The translations under genes and the position numbers were made by a program. A stretch of 64,000 nucleotides of DNA, taken from contig CM019069.1 in assembly GCA_009667805.1 (NCBI GenBank), positions 46,496,201 to 46,560,200 on the forward strand, given 5' to 3'. Below the pieces are notes generated by a model, which made no database searches, had not been told where the DNA came from, and was given only the letters and a program-made list of their open reading frames with translations. Below are positions 21,990 to 37,310 of this stretch, piece by piece. The stretch's first letter is position 1, and every line of letters begins with the position of its first letter. This DNA comes from Leptobrachium leishanense. Lineage: Eukaryota > Chordata > Amphibia > Anura > Megophryidae.

Positions 21990-22192
21990 ACCGGCTGGGT
22001 GGAGTAGAGGTAACATCACTGCTCTGCGTGGAGAGAGCCTATGGAGACACGGGTTCGATCCCGGCAAGAGCACCTCTCCAGTAAGTGTCCTTGGGCAAGA
22101 CTCCTAATGGTACATACTCGCCACCCAGGACATACTTGAAAACGAGAGAAATCTCAATGTATTCTTCCTGATAAAATCCTTTCTCCAAAAAA
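21990..22192 (+). mobile_element. tRNA-derived SINE (V-SINE type)
   Basis: A tRNA-like head with A-box region GGGTGGAGTAGAGGTAAC and B box GGTTCGATCCC (RNA polymerase III promoter), then the V-SINE core phrase AAGTGTCCTTGGGCAAGACT, then a LINE-like tail ATCTCAATGTATTCTTCCTG and an A-rich end. Flanked by the 7-bp repeat ATAATAT (21983-21989, 22193-22199). Confidence 0.85.
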
Positions 22193-22199
22193 ATAATAT

Positions 22200-22589
22200 T
22201 TTTTTTCTTCACTTTGAGAAAGTAACAGCAAATAAAAAGTGTATTGTGGGTAGAAAGAGCTTCTCTGGTATATGCTTTGTTATGGAAGGAAGGTGGGCAG
22301 AGAGAGCTTCTCTGTAGTCTGTATTATGCTTTGGTATGGGAGGAAGATGGTGAGCGGGCTTCTCTGTAATGCACTTTTTAGTAGGAGGAAGGTAAAACAG
22401 AATGCAGCTGCCCAGTATAGACAGGATGCTACTCACAAGGCTCCATGGATAGACTGAAGGAAGTGAAGCTTTGCTGCACAGGAAATGGGACTGGACCAAA
22501 CTAACTATGCAAGTTAGACAGGGAGAGTGGACTAATCCATTCTTAAGCATAGGGGGAAACAACAAGGAATCTGGTTCCATGGTACTAAC
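22200..22589. other. Unassigned spacer
   Basis: Loosely repeated GGAAGGTGGG-AGAGAGCTTCTCTG phrases at 22250-22400, too diverged to define a unit. Confidence 0.4.
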
Positions 22590-22597
22590 ATATGCAG

Positions 22598-23937
22598 CAG
22601 AGCCGTAGCTAGCTCCTTTTGCACCCGAGGCAAAAACAGAAAATTGTGCCCCCCCCACATAATTTTAAAAGTCAGAGTCCCCGACCAGTGGCGCAGTGCT
22701 AAGCCCCTGGATGCTCCCCGCGAGCAGAAGCAGTGGATCGGACCACCCTTTGTACCCTACATATATAGTGCACACTTAGTACATGTACAAATACAGTACA
22801 CACAGAATACATGCATGTATAGCAAAAGAACATATAGCATAATATACACCCCCCCAGAAAAATATACACAGCACTGAGCCCCCAGACTATTTTCCCCAGT
22901 TCACATGGAAATTATTGACCCCAGCTCATATGGGTATATATTGCCCCAGTTCACATGAATATGCCCCAGCTCATGGATATGCCCCAGCTCTCATGGATAT
23001 TGCTCTCATGGATAATGCCCCAGGTCTCATGGCTATGCCCCAGCTCTCATGGATAATGCCCCAGCTCTCATGGATAATGCCCCAGCTCTCATGGATAATG
23101 CCCTAGCTCTCATGGATAATGCCCCAGCTCTCATGGACAATGCCCCAAGGTCTCATGGACAATGCCCCCAGGTCTCATGGACAATGCCCCTAGGTCTCAT
23201 GGATAATGCCCCAGCTCTCATGAATAATGCCCCCGCTCTCATGAATAATGCCCCCAGGTCTCATGGATATGCCCCAGCTCTCATGGATATTGCCCCAGGT
23301 CTTATGGACAATGCCCACAGGTCTCATGGATAATGCCCCCAGGTCTCATGGATATGCCCCAGCTCTCATGGACAATGCCCCCAGGTCTCATGGATAATGC
23401 CCCCAGCTCTCATGAATAATGCCCCCAGGTCTCATGAATAATGCCCCCAGGTCTCATGGATATGCCCCCAGGTCTCATGGATATGCCCCAGCTCTCATGG
23501 ATATGCCCCAGCCAGCTCTCATGGATAATGCCCCAGCCAGCTCTCATGGAGCGCCCCCAGGTCTCATGGATATTGCCCCCAGGTCTCATGGATATCGCCC
23601 CCCAGGTCTCATGGATATCGCCCCCCAGGTCTCCTGGATATTGCCCCAGCTCACCTCTCCTTGCCGGCGGACACTTGCTTCCTGCTTGAACGGCCGCTGG
23701 CAGGAAGTGCAGCCGCTCGCACCTTCTGTTAGCGGCCGTTCAAGCAGGAAGCAAGCGGCCGCCGGCAATCATTTCGGGCTGGGCGCTTCACAGCTGTGAA
23801 GGGGCACAGCCATGGCTCGAGACCTGCAGGAAAGCTGCGGGAACGCAGGTTCCCGCAGGACTCGAGCCATGGCTGCGCCCCTTCACAGCTGTGCCCTAGG
23901 CACGCGCCTCACTTGCCTCGCCCTTCCTACGGCCCTG
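22598..23937. mobile_element. hAT-like element, 1340 bp, carrying a minisatellite
   Basis: Perfect 8-bp duplication ATATGCAG (22590-22597, 23938-23945). Ends CAGAGCCGTAGCTAG and, reversed, CAGGGCCGTAGGAAG. It contains the 19-20-bp array (22905-23655) and two large hairpins (23665-23760 and 23785-23900, the latter with GGCTCGAG...CTCGAGCC). No transposase. Confidence 0.85.
22905..23655. repeat. 19-20-bp minisatellite (CTCATGGATAATGCCCCAG)
   Basis: About 38 imperfect units of CTCATGGATAATGCCCCAG and variants (GGATATTGCCCCCAGGT). The same core appears reversed at 39676-39904 and 41728-41800, and again at 63638-63850. Confidence 0.95.
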
Positions 23938-23945
23938 ATATGCAG

Positions 23946-24805
23946 CTATAATGCACAAATCATATTTTGTTTTGGCCATCGATTATGTAATTTATCTCTG
24001 TTTCTCAATCAGAAAGATTTGCGGCGAATGCTTGTAATCTTTGTTGGAGAAAATGTCCTTCACCTAACAGATGGTTTCCTGATTGCATTTTGTGCAGTAA
24101 TCATAGCCTTTTGGAGTCCTATCATATCCTTTACAAAGTCCACATATTCCTCCCAAACACATGATCAGATCCAGCCTCTTCCCAGCTTGCGTTTTCGCTA
24201 GAGGTGACGGCTGTCACTAATCGTGACAGGTGTTGGTGAACAAATGCTAATTTCCATATTAAAAATGATTTTGTAAGGTCTGATTATACAATCTGTTCGC
24301 AGCAAATTTTCCAGAAATACACAGAAGAATTATATTACCCCGTTTAGCTAAGTAAATAAAAATAAACGCAGTACATGCCAATGCTGTATTTTATGCCTCC
24401 TCTTTCAACTGTAATGCTTTTAGAGGTCGAACGACTAAGAGTTCTGTCTGGTGTAAACTATTAACTTCCGAATGAGTATAATTAGGCAGATTGCTTAATG
24501 TAACAGCAAATGGCGGCCAATGAACCGTGCGATTGGCCGTATTGTGATACAAAGACACATTTTGTCTTGCCAGCTGTGACTCTGAAATTGGCTGAGTGGC
24601 AGCCGCATCTCCAATGTAATGCTTTGCCATGCTGGAATATTGCTACCACTAGGCAGATGTAACGTGGAGCTCTTTTTTTGTCTTTGCCAGTCTATCTTGC
24701 ACTTATCACGAGCCAGAAAAATCTGATTTACAGTTTTATTTCTTCATTTCTTTCTATTTTATGTAACACTTGCTATCAATGTTATTTACGTAAAGAAGAC
24801 CAACT
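23946..24805. other. Unassigned, repeat-free stretch; possible conserved DNA
   Basis: No repeat ends seen. The part 24390-24660 has mixed composition with CCAAT/ATTGG motifs and TAAT cores, the texture often seen in conserved non-coding elements. This is an impression only. Confidence 0.3.
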
Positions 24806-24808
24806 CCG

Positions 24809-24809
<1 letters not shown>

Positions 24810-24836
<27 letters not shown>
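24810..24836. repeat. (AT)n microsatellite
   Basis: An uninterrupted AT dinucleotide run of about 13 units. Confidence 0.95.
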
Positions 24837-24840
<4 letters not shown>

Positions 24841-24858
24841 ATATGAAGGATAGAGTAA

Positions 24859-24999
24859 ATCAGGGATCTCAAACTCTCTCTCCCCAGATATTTATTGCCT
24901 ACAGTTCCAAGAATTCTTTGAATGCAATAAATGACCAGGGAATCATGGGAGGTGTAGTTCAGAAACATCGTGGGGGGGGGGGGGTGCAGGGTTTGAGAT
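24859..24999. mobile_element. Small MITE with ATCTCAAAC ends
   Basis: CAGGGATCTCAAACTCT on the left faces GGTTTGAGATTCATG on the right. The interior has the inverted phrase AGTTCCAAGAATTCTTTG and GGGAGGTGTAGTTC. A target duplication was not found. Confidence 0.5.
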
Positions 25000-25109
25000 T
25001 CATGCTCTACTGTAAATGTCCCTCCTGGGAATCACAATAGTTGGCATTGATGTTTATCGCGCCTTTACCAAAGAATTAACCTTATTTAAGGAAATATGTA
25101 GTCTAAAAG

Positions 25110-25297
25110 CAGTGGTCACAAATCCTGGTCCTGGGGGCCACTAACAGCCCAGATTTTAAGGATTATATTGGGGGAAACGCAGACTGACTCCTGCAATCAC
25201 TGAGTAGCAAATCATATCACCTGTGCTGTGCTTAAGATATCCTGCAAACCTGGCCTGTTAGTGGGTCCTGAGGAGGATCAGGGTTGGGGACCACTAG
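25110..25297. mobile_element. hAT-like MITE, 188 bp
   Basis: Ends CAGTGGTCACAAATCCTGG and CAGGGTTGGGGACCACTAG are inverted relatives. Flanks TCTAAAAG and TCTAAAGT (25102-25109, 25298-25305) are an aged 8-bp duplication. Confidence 0.65.
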
Positions 25298-25309
25298 TCT
25301 AAAGTAGAA

Positions 25310-26122
25310 CATACGGGCAAATAGGAGAGCCAGGTACACCTTAAAGGCAAAGTGGCACTTTATTCGGAAAAAAAGCCATGTTTTGGCCGCTGGGCATCCT
25401 TTTTCGAGCACATGCTATTGGTATAGTGTTGGCTGTGTGCTGAATTATTGCATGATTCTTATACTTAGCAGTTCTCCTATTGACAAGAGTGCAAAGTGCT
25501 AAAAGATGCTATAGTATAGCAGATTGTTAATGCAAGAGAAAAATGACAGCGTTTTAAATAAAAGCTAGTCATCCTTTATGTAAATGAACGGCGCTTTCAG
25601 CTGATATTTGCCTGTCTAGTAATTTGCTTTTAAGATTTGTATTTTGCAGATGGCAGATTTTTTTCAATTATTATTTCACTATCAGAAAGTAAAGTTTTGA
25701 TACAGTATCACAGTGTTAGCGTTTCTGAAAGAAGTCTGGAAGAAATGGAATGTGACTGCTTATTTGAGTGGGTAATTGAACATCTGTTCGTTCAAGGGCG
25801 ATTTAGGGTCAAATAGGTTGAATTTGCAGTCTGTTGAAAAAAGAATGAGTCAGGGTCAAACTCTAGTTTACACATGGGATTTTAATATCTTAAATGAGAT
25901 TATTGTTATAGTTGTTTATCAGTCTTCCTCTAATCTATCATCTCACAGCTTTCCACAAGAGTCAAGTGCTTTAAAAGAAACAAAAAAAATGCAGAAACTC
26001 AAGCAAATGTCCCACACAATCCTTCCAGTAACACATCCTGTTATAACAATATGAAGAACTATTTTGATACATAAAGAATACACACAATATAAACAGAAGC
26101 AAACACATATCCAGTATACACT
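25310..26122. other. Unassigned spacer
   Basis: 25335-25415 resembles a dispersed repeat (GGCAAAGTGGCACTTTATT, CATGTTTTGGCCGCTGGGCA) but has no boundaries. The rest is unique-looking AT-rich DNA. Confidence 0.4.
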
Positions 26123-26124
26123 TA

Positions 26125-27746
<1,622 letters not shown>

Positions 27747-27749
27747 TAA

Positions 27750-28470
27750 TATAAACAAATACACACACACATACATAAACTAAACACACACATACATAAA
27801 CTAAACACACACATACAATACACACATACAGAATACACACACACACACACAGAATATACTCACAGTATAAACAAAAACACATATACAGTGTACACTCAAT
27901 ATAAACAAATATACAGATACATAAACTGTACACATACATAATGTTTACACATACAGAATATACTCACAATATAAACAAAAACACACATATACAGTATACA
28001 CACATACAGAATACACACAATATAAACAAATATATATAAATACATACACAAACTAAACACACATATACAGTACACACACACATACAGAATACACACAATA
28101 TAAACAAATACACATAAACTAAACATACAAATACAGTACACACACATACAGAATACACACAATATAAACAAATACACATAAACTAAACATACAAATACAG
28201 TACACACACATACAGAATACACACAATATAAACAAATACACATAAACTAAACATACACATACATAAAGTATACACATACACATACAGAATATACTCCCAA
28301 TATAAACAAAAACACACATATACAAAATATACACCTACAGAATACACAAAATATAAACAAATGCGCACATACATAAACTATACACACATACATTAGGCAA
28401 ACTCAAAAGAAAACCACACACATACAATATACACATAGATGATGTAAATACACAGATACAGTATACACAC
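27750..28470. repeat. AC-rich array with 64-bp higher-order units
   Basis: ACACATACA-rich sequence throughout. At 28081, 28145 and 28209 the phrase CATACAGAATACACACAATA recurs with an exact 64-bp period. Opposite-strand frames rich in Cys, Val and Tyr are low-complexity artefacts. Confidence 0.9.
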
Positions 28471-28473
28471 ATA

Positions 28474-29011
28474 GGGCCATATTACATAGTTGGTGCTAAC
28501 TTAACCAGAGCCATTATAGCCTATGGAGGTTTTAAGTTTGCAACAGCTCTGGTTAAGGCTAGGGTCAGATGAACGCATTTTTATGTTGTCTGTGAAAAAG
28601 TGCGTTCGAACGAATGGACGCATTTTTTCCCGGAATATGTGATAGTGGTCATACGATGCGCATTTTCGTCCGTGATTTTGTACGGATCATCAATAAAACT
28701 CTTTTTGTGTCTGGACGTTATGTTGGCCGGACATTAGCAGTGTCTGACATCTCCAATTCACGCACACACGCTGCTAGCGGACGCAGCGCACTCTGTACGT
28801 CAGTACCTGCGGTTTCACGTTCTCGAAAAAATGCGTTCATTTTCCACTTGCGTTGCGCAGCCGGACTTTTGTGCGACCGTACTTCGTATATTGGCCGTCA
28901 TTGCCCGGCATCTGCTGCTAGTGCGGCCGTAATTAAGTGCGGCTGCACGCGCGTTCGCACTGCCTCAGTCTGACCCTAGCCTTAGTTAGCACCAGCTTTG
29001 TAATACTGCCC
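28474..29011. mobile_element. Palindromic MITE (GGGCCATATTAC family), interrupted
   Basis: 3-bp duplication ATA (28471-28473, 29012-29014). Left arm GGGCCATATTACATAG..., right arm ...GTAATACTGCCC. Interrupted at GGTTAA by the Harbinger-type element 28557-28981. Confidence 0.85.
28557..28981. mobile_element. PIF/Harbinger-like MITE, copy 1, 425 bp
   Basis: Ends GGCTAGGGTCAGA and TCTGACCCTAGCC. Flanks TAA (28554-28556) and TTA (28982-28984) are a TWA-type duplication with one change, as comparison with uninterrupted host MITEs shows. The interior is CpG-rich. Same length as copy 2. Confidence 0.85.
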
Positions 29012-29091
29012 ATACATTATAAACTCATACAAATAGTATACATACAGTTTGCATGTATATAAACACACAATATACACACACATACACGTAT

Positions 29092-29768
29092 GTCCAAAGT
29101 GTTGCCAAGTTTGCGGTTCAACACTATGGAAGTTGTGTAGGAACGCAAATTGTGTTAGATAGCTGCAGGGACCTATGGGTTCAGGAGTCACTGAGCCGAA
29201 GAGGAGAAGCTGTGCGCGGCAACAGACAAAAGGTGAGTAAGGCTAGGGTCAGACGAACGCATTTTCGCGTTGTCTGTGAAAAAGTGCGTTCGAACGAATG
29301 GACGCATTTTTTCACGGAGTACGCGATAGCGGTCATACGATGCGCATTTGCATCCGTGATTTTGTACGGATCATCAATAAAACACTTTGTGCATCTGGAC
29401 GTTATGTTGGCCGGACATTAGCAGTGTCTGACATCTCCAATTCACGCACACACGCCGCTAGCGGGCGCAGCGCACTCTGTACGTCAGTACTAGCAGTTTA
29501 ACGTTCTCGAAAAAATGCGTTCGTTTTCCACTTGCGTTGCGCAGCCGGACTTTTGTGCGACCGTACTTCGTATATTGGCCGTCATTGCCCGTCATTTGCT
29601 GCTAGTGCGGCCGTGATTAAGTGCGCCTGCACGCGCGTTCGCACTGCGCTCGTCTGACCCTAGCCTAAAATCTCTCAGAGAGAAAAAAAAATTGGGCAGA
29701 GGCTGTCATCAGCAGCTCCCGAATTATTTAAGGGCAAAAAAAAGGGAACTCCATAGAGTATCCCTTTT
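29092..29768. mobile_element. T2-like MITE, 5'-truncated, interrupted
   Basis: Matches the second half of 8697-9295 (TTTGCGGTTC, CAGGGAC, ACAAAAGGTGAGT, TTATTTAAGGGCAAAA) and ends GAGTATCCCTTTTA, an altered TTAAAGGGATACTC end. Split by the Harbinger-like MITE 29241-29665. Confidence 0.75.
29241..29665. mobile_element. PIF/Harbinger-like MITE, copy 2, 425 bp
   Basis: Perfect TAA duplication (29238-29240, 29666-29668), ends GGCTAGGGTCAGACGAACGC and CTCGTCTGACCCTAGCC. Nearly identical to copy 1, CpG-rich, no coding capacity beyond short chance frames. Confidence 0.9.
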
Positions 29769-29882
29769 ACGACTGGGACCTTTATAATTAATAGATGGGT
29801 CGCAATAGGGCCGCTCAAATCCTAACTAATCTTACCTACTTCATTGTAAACACCATTGGTTGCAACTGGGCTCTGTTTCCAT

Positions 29883-30761
29883 CAGGGTTTATTCAAAGAG
29901 ATTCGAAAAGTCACCGCACGTTCGGTGACTTTTCATTCTCATCAATTCGGTTCCCTTTGCCGATCCCATTTCGGTGACCCCGTGGTGTATTCAGCAAACA
30001 CCACAGGGTCCCCGAATTGCAGGAAAAAAATCACCGCAAACCCGACGAAAACTCACCGCAAAACCCGGCAAATGCACACTGAAAACCCGCAAAAACATCT
30101 GGATTAACCTGCCGAAAACCACGGAAAAACCCGAGCAGGAGCCGATCAAACGCAGCGAAGCCGCCAGAAAAAGCCGACACCGCAGAAGAGTGAAGTGAAT
30201 AAGTTAGAAAAACAGTTTGCATGAATGTTTGAAAAGTGAAACGCTGTTTGCAAAGAAACTACTGAGCGAAAATGTCTGAAATTTACATATGAGATCCAGG
30301 GAATGATAATAAAAAGGGCTGTTACAGAAAAAATAAGTAAACTTAAAAAGAAAAAAATCGGACTTTTAAAAAAAATAAATCTGAAAAATGCTTAAAATAT
30401 CTTAAAAAATCTTTAAATAAAGAGACTCTTTACTGCAGAATTTTATAATGAACGGTTTATTAGATATTGAATTAAAACGGGAATATTTTTAACATTGAAG
30501 CCTATGGGATTCGCCTGAATAAACCTGTCGAATGAAAGCACCGAATGGCAGGGCATTAGGGGAACCTTTCACTGCTGGTTTGTGTTCTCTGAATAGCCGA
30601 AGCAGTGCTTTTTTATGGGGATTTCACTGCCCTCGAACAGGCACCGAACAGGCACCGTATGTGCAGGCAATTCGCCAGGATTTTGGCGAATTGCCTGCTC
30701 TCTGAACAGCCGAATGGCCAAGAAATTTCTCAAGCAATTCGGATCTCTTTGAATTACCCTG
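29883..30761. mobile_element. MITE of the GGGTTATTCAGAGA family, 879 bp
   Basis: Perfect 3-bp duplication CAT (29880-29882, 30762-30764). Ends CAGGGTTTATTCAAAGAGAT and ATCTCTTTGAATTACCCTG. Shares AATAAAAAGGGCTGTTACAG and GAATATTTTTAACATTGAAG with the other copies. Confidence 0.85.
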
Positions 30762-30764
30762 CAT

Positions 30765-31362
30765 GTTTTTTTTGTTGTTTTTTTTTTATCTTCGCAACAG
30801 TATGGATTGAGCAGAATAGACTTTATACAGAAGGAATGTTAATGCTCTGTTAGATGGAAAGGTTAAGTGGCTTCAACTTCCAGATGTCTACTTCCACATA
30901 AATAATAATCTACATATAGAGTGGGAAACAATTCAGAAGCTGAGCTTATCCTAAGGAAAATATTAGCATGAAATCATTGAGTAAATTGACCATCTGCCAT
31001 ACAGTCGAGCCCACGTTCCCTGTTAAGCAGTTTTCTCCTCTGTTTATTTCCAATTGCATTATTTTACCTATGCAGGCGTTTGGAGGAATATATCATAACG
31101 ACAGGGAAGGAAACAAATCTCAGAAATAATCATTTTTATTTTTTACAACACCTTGGAGAATTAAACCGTCGAGGAATGGTGACTGCAGGCAGAGGCAAAC
31201 CTGAACCTTAAAGCAGAGCTGCCTTTCTGAAACCAGAGAATCCATTATATAATTAGACTAATTTACAATTCCACTTTTGTTTATGGAATTGTTATCCTGC
31301 CTGATATGGGTGGGTTTTACACACTGCAGGGCAGCCCTTTTCACACCATGCCTGTCAGCCTG
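30765..31362. other. Unassigned AT-rich spacer
   Basis: Nothing recognised. Confidence 0.5.
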
Positions 31363-31388
31363 TATACTGCCTGGCCAAATAAAAAGTC

Positions 31389-31691
31389 TCACGCTAATAT
31401 TTCGTTGGACCTTTTGCTTTGATTCCGGCAGGCATTCTCCGGCATTGTTTCAATAAGCCCATTCAATGTCACAGCATTTATTTCCATCCAGAGCTCCATT
31501 ATTTTTTGGCCAAGATCTTGTATTGATGGTGGGAGAGTCGCAGCGCAGTGTAAAGTCTTCTCCAGCACATTATCCCAAAGATTCTCAATGGGGATAAGGT
31601 CTGGACTGTGCGGTGGCCAATCCATGTGTGAAAATGATGTCTCATGCACCCTGAACCACTCTTGCACAATTTGATCCTGATGAATCCTGGC
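31389..31691 (-). pseudogene. C-terminal fragment of family B Tc1-like transposase
   Basis: About 100 codons ending in a stop at 31389. Contains the region around the third catalytic residue ([11 protein letters not shown]) and a following helix-rich tail with [12 protein letters not shown]. The upstream part is cut off by the hAT insertion at 31692, and the arm beyond 35395 is too decayed to give a continuous frame. The same family remains as a more decayed relic at 55179-55616. Confidence 0.75.
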
Positions 31692-33045
31692 CATAGGCGA
31701 CTCTACAGGTGGGCAAAGGGGGGCAATTGCCCCCCCTAGGTTATTCCTTGCCCCCCCATGTGCCCCCCCACCAAAAATCAGCATCCAGCTTCCCACACTT
31801 TTTTCGGTTGTATCTCGCTGTATCTCCGTCCCTGTGCATCGTATATAGACAATCTATGTGTCATTGGAAAGGGCAGATTCTGGCCTTTCCAATGATACCC
31901 AACATGACCATATTCAGTGTGAAATAAATGTCATAAAACATTAAATAATAACGGGCACTTAATCTTAAGCATTTTCACAGGGTTGAAATGTCTCAGCAGT
32001 GAAGTGGTTAATGTTCAGACTATACATTACATTGTGTATTACGTTAGTTTTTGCCTTGGTATAGTTGTATATTAAGGGTTAATGGGTAGGCTTCATCCCT
32101 CACAGTATACATTTTATTTTTACCTTGATTAATTGCATTGTAGGGGTTAATAGGTAGGCTACATGCTGCACAGTGTATTCATTTCATGTTTTCCCATGAT
32201 TAATGGCATATTAGGGGTTAAGGGGTAGCTAAATGCCACATTGTTTATTATTTTTATTGTATTTCCCTGGGTTTATGGCATTTTAGGGGTTATTATGGAA
32301 GTTAGAATCTAAAGCGTCTAATCATGTTTAGATCCTTTGCTTTTCATCACATTTCGGTGAATTCATTTAGCCGAAAATATAGTGAATTCCTATTTAGTGA
32401 ATGGTCACTGTAATTTGCTAAAAGTGTAGTCGCTGAAGCAGCTATCAGACATTCAGCGAAAACTGCCGAATTGCGGCAAATAAAGTATCAGGTTAGTACA
32501 ATAAAAAGGCATCATTGCATCACATTACTCATTGCGTCACATTACTCATTGCATCACATTACTCTGGGGTTTTGGAATCTTATTTATATATACTTATTTA
32601 GGGAACTATTACCTGGTGTGGTTCGCATAGTTTTGCGTTAGCGCCAGGTTAATTGAGTCTAGCGCCTGACCAACAGATCGTTTGCCTCCTGCTACAAATG
32701 GGAAAAATCATTTAGTGTGTTGCTATTAGTGATTTGTACCGCGAGCTTACTGTACTTTCCGCGTCCTTTACCTAACACGGAGAGCGCTAGAGATCTCTAG
32801 CGCTTTTGCAGCTAACAGAGCACTTGGTGGCAGCGCTAATTGCAACATTTTACCTACTGCTCAACCCTGGCGCTATCTCCAAAAAAAACAGAAAAAACAG
32901 GTCCTCACCCAAAATTAAAAGGCAATTGAAAGGAATGCAGCACAGGTGTTCTCTTGGCCCCATACACCATAGCAATGGATCTGGTCCGCATTGTCGTTGC
33001 TGTTGCAGTAGGCTCTTTTATAAATGTATCCTTTATCCACATATA

Positions 33046-34663
<1,618 letters not shown>

Positions 34664-35668
34664 TATCCTAATATATTGCCTAATTTCAAACATTTTATGC
34701 TGGAAGTTATTCATAGTATGGAAGTGGTTGATTATTAGGGTGACCGTGTGGACCATGTTTAAAGTGACACATGGATAAGTCTTGCCCTGAAACATGTATT
34801 ATTTATATGCTGCAGCAGGGAAATTTTTGTCGCTCACCTGGCCTTCCTTTTGGATCTATTAAATGCAGTGTAAGGATTCTACATGCTGCTGGTTGGCATT
34901 TATCATGCAATGTCCATCAGCCTTAATACATGTGTGCATCAAAACATGGATGATACAGCCACCTTAGAGGATTTTAATAATGCAGGGTGTGAGGTTATTC
35001 ACTGTATGTGTTCATATTCAAGCTTGTGAGGGCGGGGGATAGGTATGGCCCGGCACTCTGCACTGGAAAGTAAAAACGGGTTCTTTCCTGTATACAACCG
35101 CATTAGCACTGGGTCTCAGCTCGGGTCTTAGAGTTTTCCTAACGTGCGCCAAACGACCTTGTTTATAGACTACCGCAGACAAGGTGATCTGTTAGTAGGT
35201 CGTCAGGCACTAAGTTTTAGCGACTCGCGCTAAATTTTTGCTTTAGTGATGGTGTTTTAGTTCACACCAGGTGATAGGGCTCTTAGTTTTATTCAGTGGT
35301 ATGATTTAGTGGTGAAAATTATTAGTGCCCCCCCAGTTTTGACTGCGGTATCTTCTGTGCCCCCCCCTAAATATTGTTCCTAGAGTCGCCACTGATCCTG
35401 GCATTGCCATCTTGGAATATGCCCGCTGTGCCATCAGGGGAGAAAAAACCCATTGATGGAAAAACCTGCTCATTCAGTATATTCAGGGAGTCACATGATC
35501 TCATTTTATGCTGAAACATATTAATCACTGCAGTAATTATCCAATGGAAGGCTCACAAATATTTGCTATGACATTTTTTTGGGCCAGGCAGTGTATATAC
35601 TGTATATCCAATAAACCATAGAGCATCTGGTCAAATTTAGTAATTTCACATACAACTATGTAAACACA

Positions 35669-36702
35669 TGTAGCGCTGTGTTTAAATCTTACTGTGGCAG
35701 TACCTATTTTTGGCCACCGGAGGGAGACAAGCGCGATCAGAGACACTGGACATTGGGACTACATTTCCCGGCGTGCTTTGCAAACAGACAGGAAGTGGGT
35801 GGGACACAGACGCTGTTCATCCTGAGCCTCGTGGAGAACGCGCCAGGGAGTGCATGGAAGAGGACGCAGTGCTGCAGAGCGGAACCGTGACTAGGCCGGA
35901 GCGCAAGTGTGGCCTATCAGGAATCGAGTGGGGTTATCCTGCCTTGCCAGAAGGAGCCTTACCCACTGACCATCATCACCCCAGTGTTTGTCCAGACAAG
36001 CTGAGGACCCCGAGTGAGGAGTACCGCGAGTCCATTGGATGGGAGAGCAGGCGGTAGCTGGATAAGTCCGGACCGGAGCACAGAGAGCCTGATTATCGAT
36101 CCAATAGCCGGTGTCCCAGCGCGGAGACAAGCGGAGAGACGTCCTGGGTCAGCGGAGCCTTGGTGATCAATGGATGGGTGAGAGGCCTCCAAGGCCGGTT
36201 CTACAAAAGCTCAAGCACGCACGCTGTTGTTTATTTCTGAAACCCACAGGGCCCCAACTTGACTAGTCGAAGACATCACTTAAAAGATTCACTGGCCAGT
36301 TGAATAGTACCCGGGTACCATAACACACACATACACTCACAATTCGGGACTTAACCTGTTCGGGACTCACTCCCTAGTATCCGAAAAAAGGGGAAAAGAT
36401 TCGCATCTTATTTTATTTTCCGCTGCGCGTTTCTCGTAATTACGAAGCATTGTATATTTCTGCTCGGTCGCGTATTTTTCCAGAAATACGAAGTCTCGCA
36501 TTTCTTTTTCCGCTGCGCGTTTACCGCGATACGAAATACTGTAAATATATCTACAAACACCGTATCTTATTATATGCCTTTTACTTCAGTAAACTATATA
36601 AATTATAAAATCCACAACGGTGCTGGAGTATATTTATTCCCTAGTGCGGGGAGACTGACCCGTGGTTCATTTTCAGCGGCTCCTCCGGGAGTGAGCGCTA
36701 CA
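35669..36702. repeat. LTR-like element, 1034 bp, TIR TGTAGCGCT
   Basis: Perfect 9-bp inverted ends TGTAGCGCT/AGCGCTACA with flanking CACA (35665-35668, 36703-36706), consistent with a 4-bp duplication of a solo LTR. CpG-rich at 35700-36200. AATAAA exists on the minus strand near 36229. The phrase ACTACATTTCCCGGCGTGC at 35759-35777 resembles a ZNF143-type promoter motif. Could also be a DNA-transposon remnant. Confidence 0.5.
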
Positions 36703-36708
36703 CACATA

Positions 36709-37310
36709 AGGGGTTGTTTAGAAAGCACTGAAACTTCGGCAATTCCATTTTGCCGACCCTGCGTTGAATTCACTAATCACCGCAGGATCACCAAAGATGC
36801 AGTGGCCGAACTGCAGAAAAAAATAAACCAGAACTCTGCTGTTCTTCTAACAGGTGTTTAAACCAATAAAAATGCATTAAAATGTGTCTAAATAATAAAA
36901 AAGGTCCTTTAAAAAATAATAAAAAGGTCTGTTACAGAATTAAAAAAAAACCTTTTAAAAAAATTTGGGAATAAAATTTTTGTCTAAAAAGTACAAAAAA
37001 ATACAAAGAGGGCTTCTAAAAAATAAATAAAAAGACGGTATGCTGAAAATGAGAAGGATAAAAGGTTTAATAAAAACTATGAATTTTTAACACTGAATCT
37101 TATGGGATTCAACCTGTCGAACTGAATCATTGAAAATCAGGCATTTTACTGACATTTCGGTGCAGTTCGGCGTTCTGTTAATAGATTAATCATTACTTCT
37201 CTATGGGACAATTTTGCTGCCGATGAAGATCCCTGAATTGCGGCGAATTGCTCCGTATTTCACTGTCAACTGTCGACAAGATTGTTGTTAATTCAGTGAG
37301 ACCTTTGAAT
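36709..37310. mobile_element. MITE of the GGGTTATTCAGAGA family, degraded
   Basis: The left end GGGGTTGTTTAGAAAGC and interior AATAAAAAGGTCTGTTACAG, TTTTTAACACTGAATCTTAT match the family. The right end is eroded (GAGACCTTTGAAT). Confidence 0.65.

Noticed and set aside
21990..22070. tRNA gene
   Set aside because: A and B boxes are present but no cloverleaf with an acceptor stem is evident, and a V-SINE core and tail with target duplications follow; it is a SINE head.
22905..23655. CRISPR-like array
   Set aside because: Units are contiguous without unique spacers, in a vertebrate transposon.
22915..23799. Frames with repeated HGYAPALMD-like peptides
   Set aside because: Translation of the 19-20-bp minisatellite inside a hAT.
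23812..24201. 129-codon frame with a hydrophobic C-terminal half
   Set aside because: It starts inside the hAT hairpin and crosses the element boundary; no family resemblance.
25340..25420. Another hammerhead ribozyme
   Set aside because: The complement has AAAAC where GAAAC is needed and no CUGANGA core.
35710..36057. 115-codon frame in a CpG-rich region as a first exon
   Set aside because: Lies within the LTR-like element and matches no protein I recognise.
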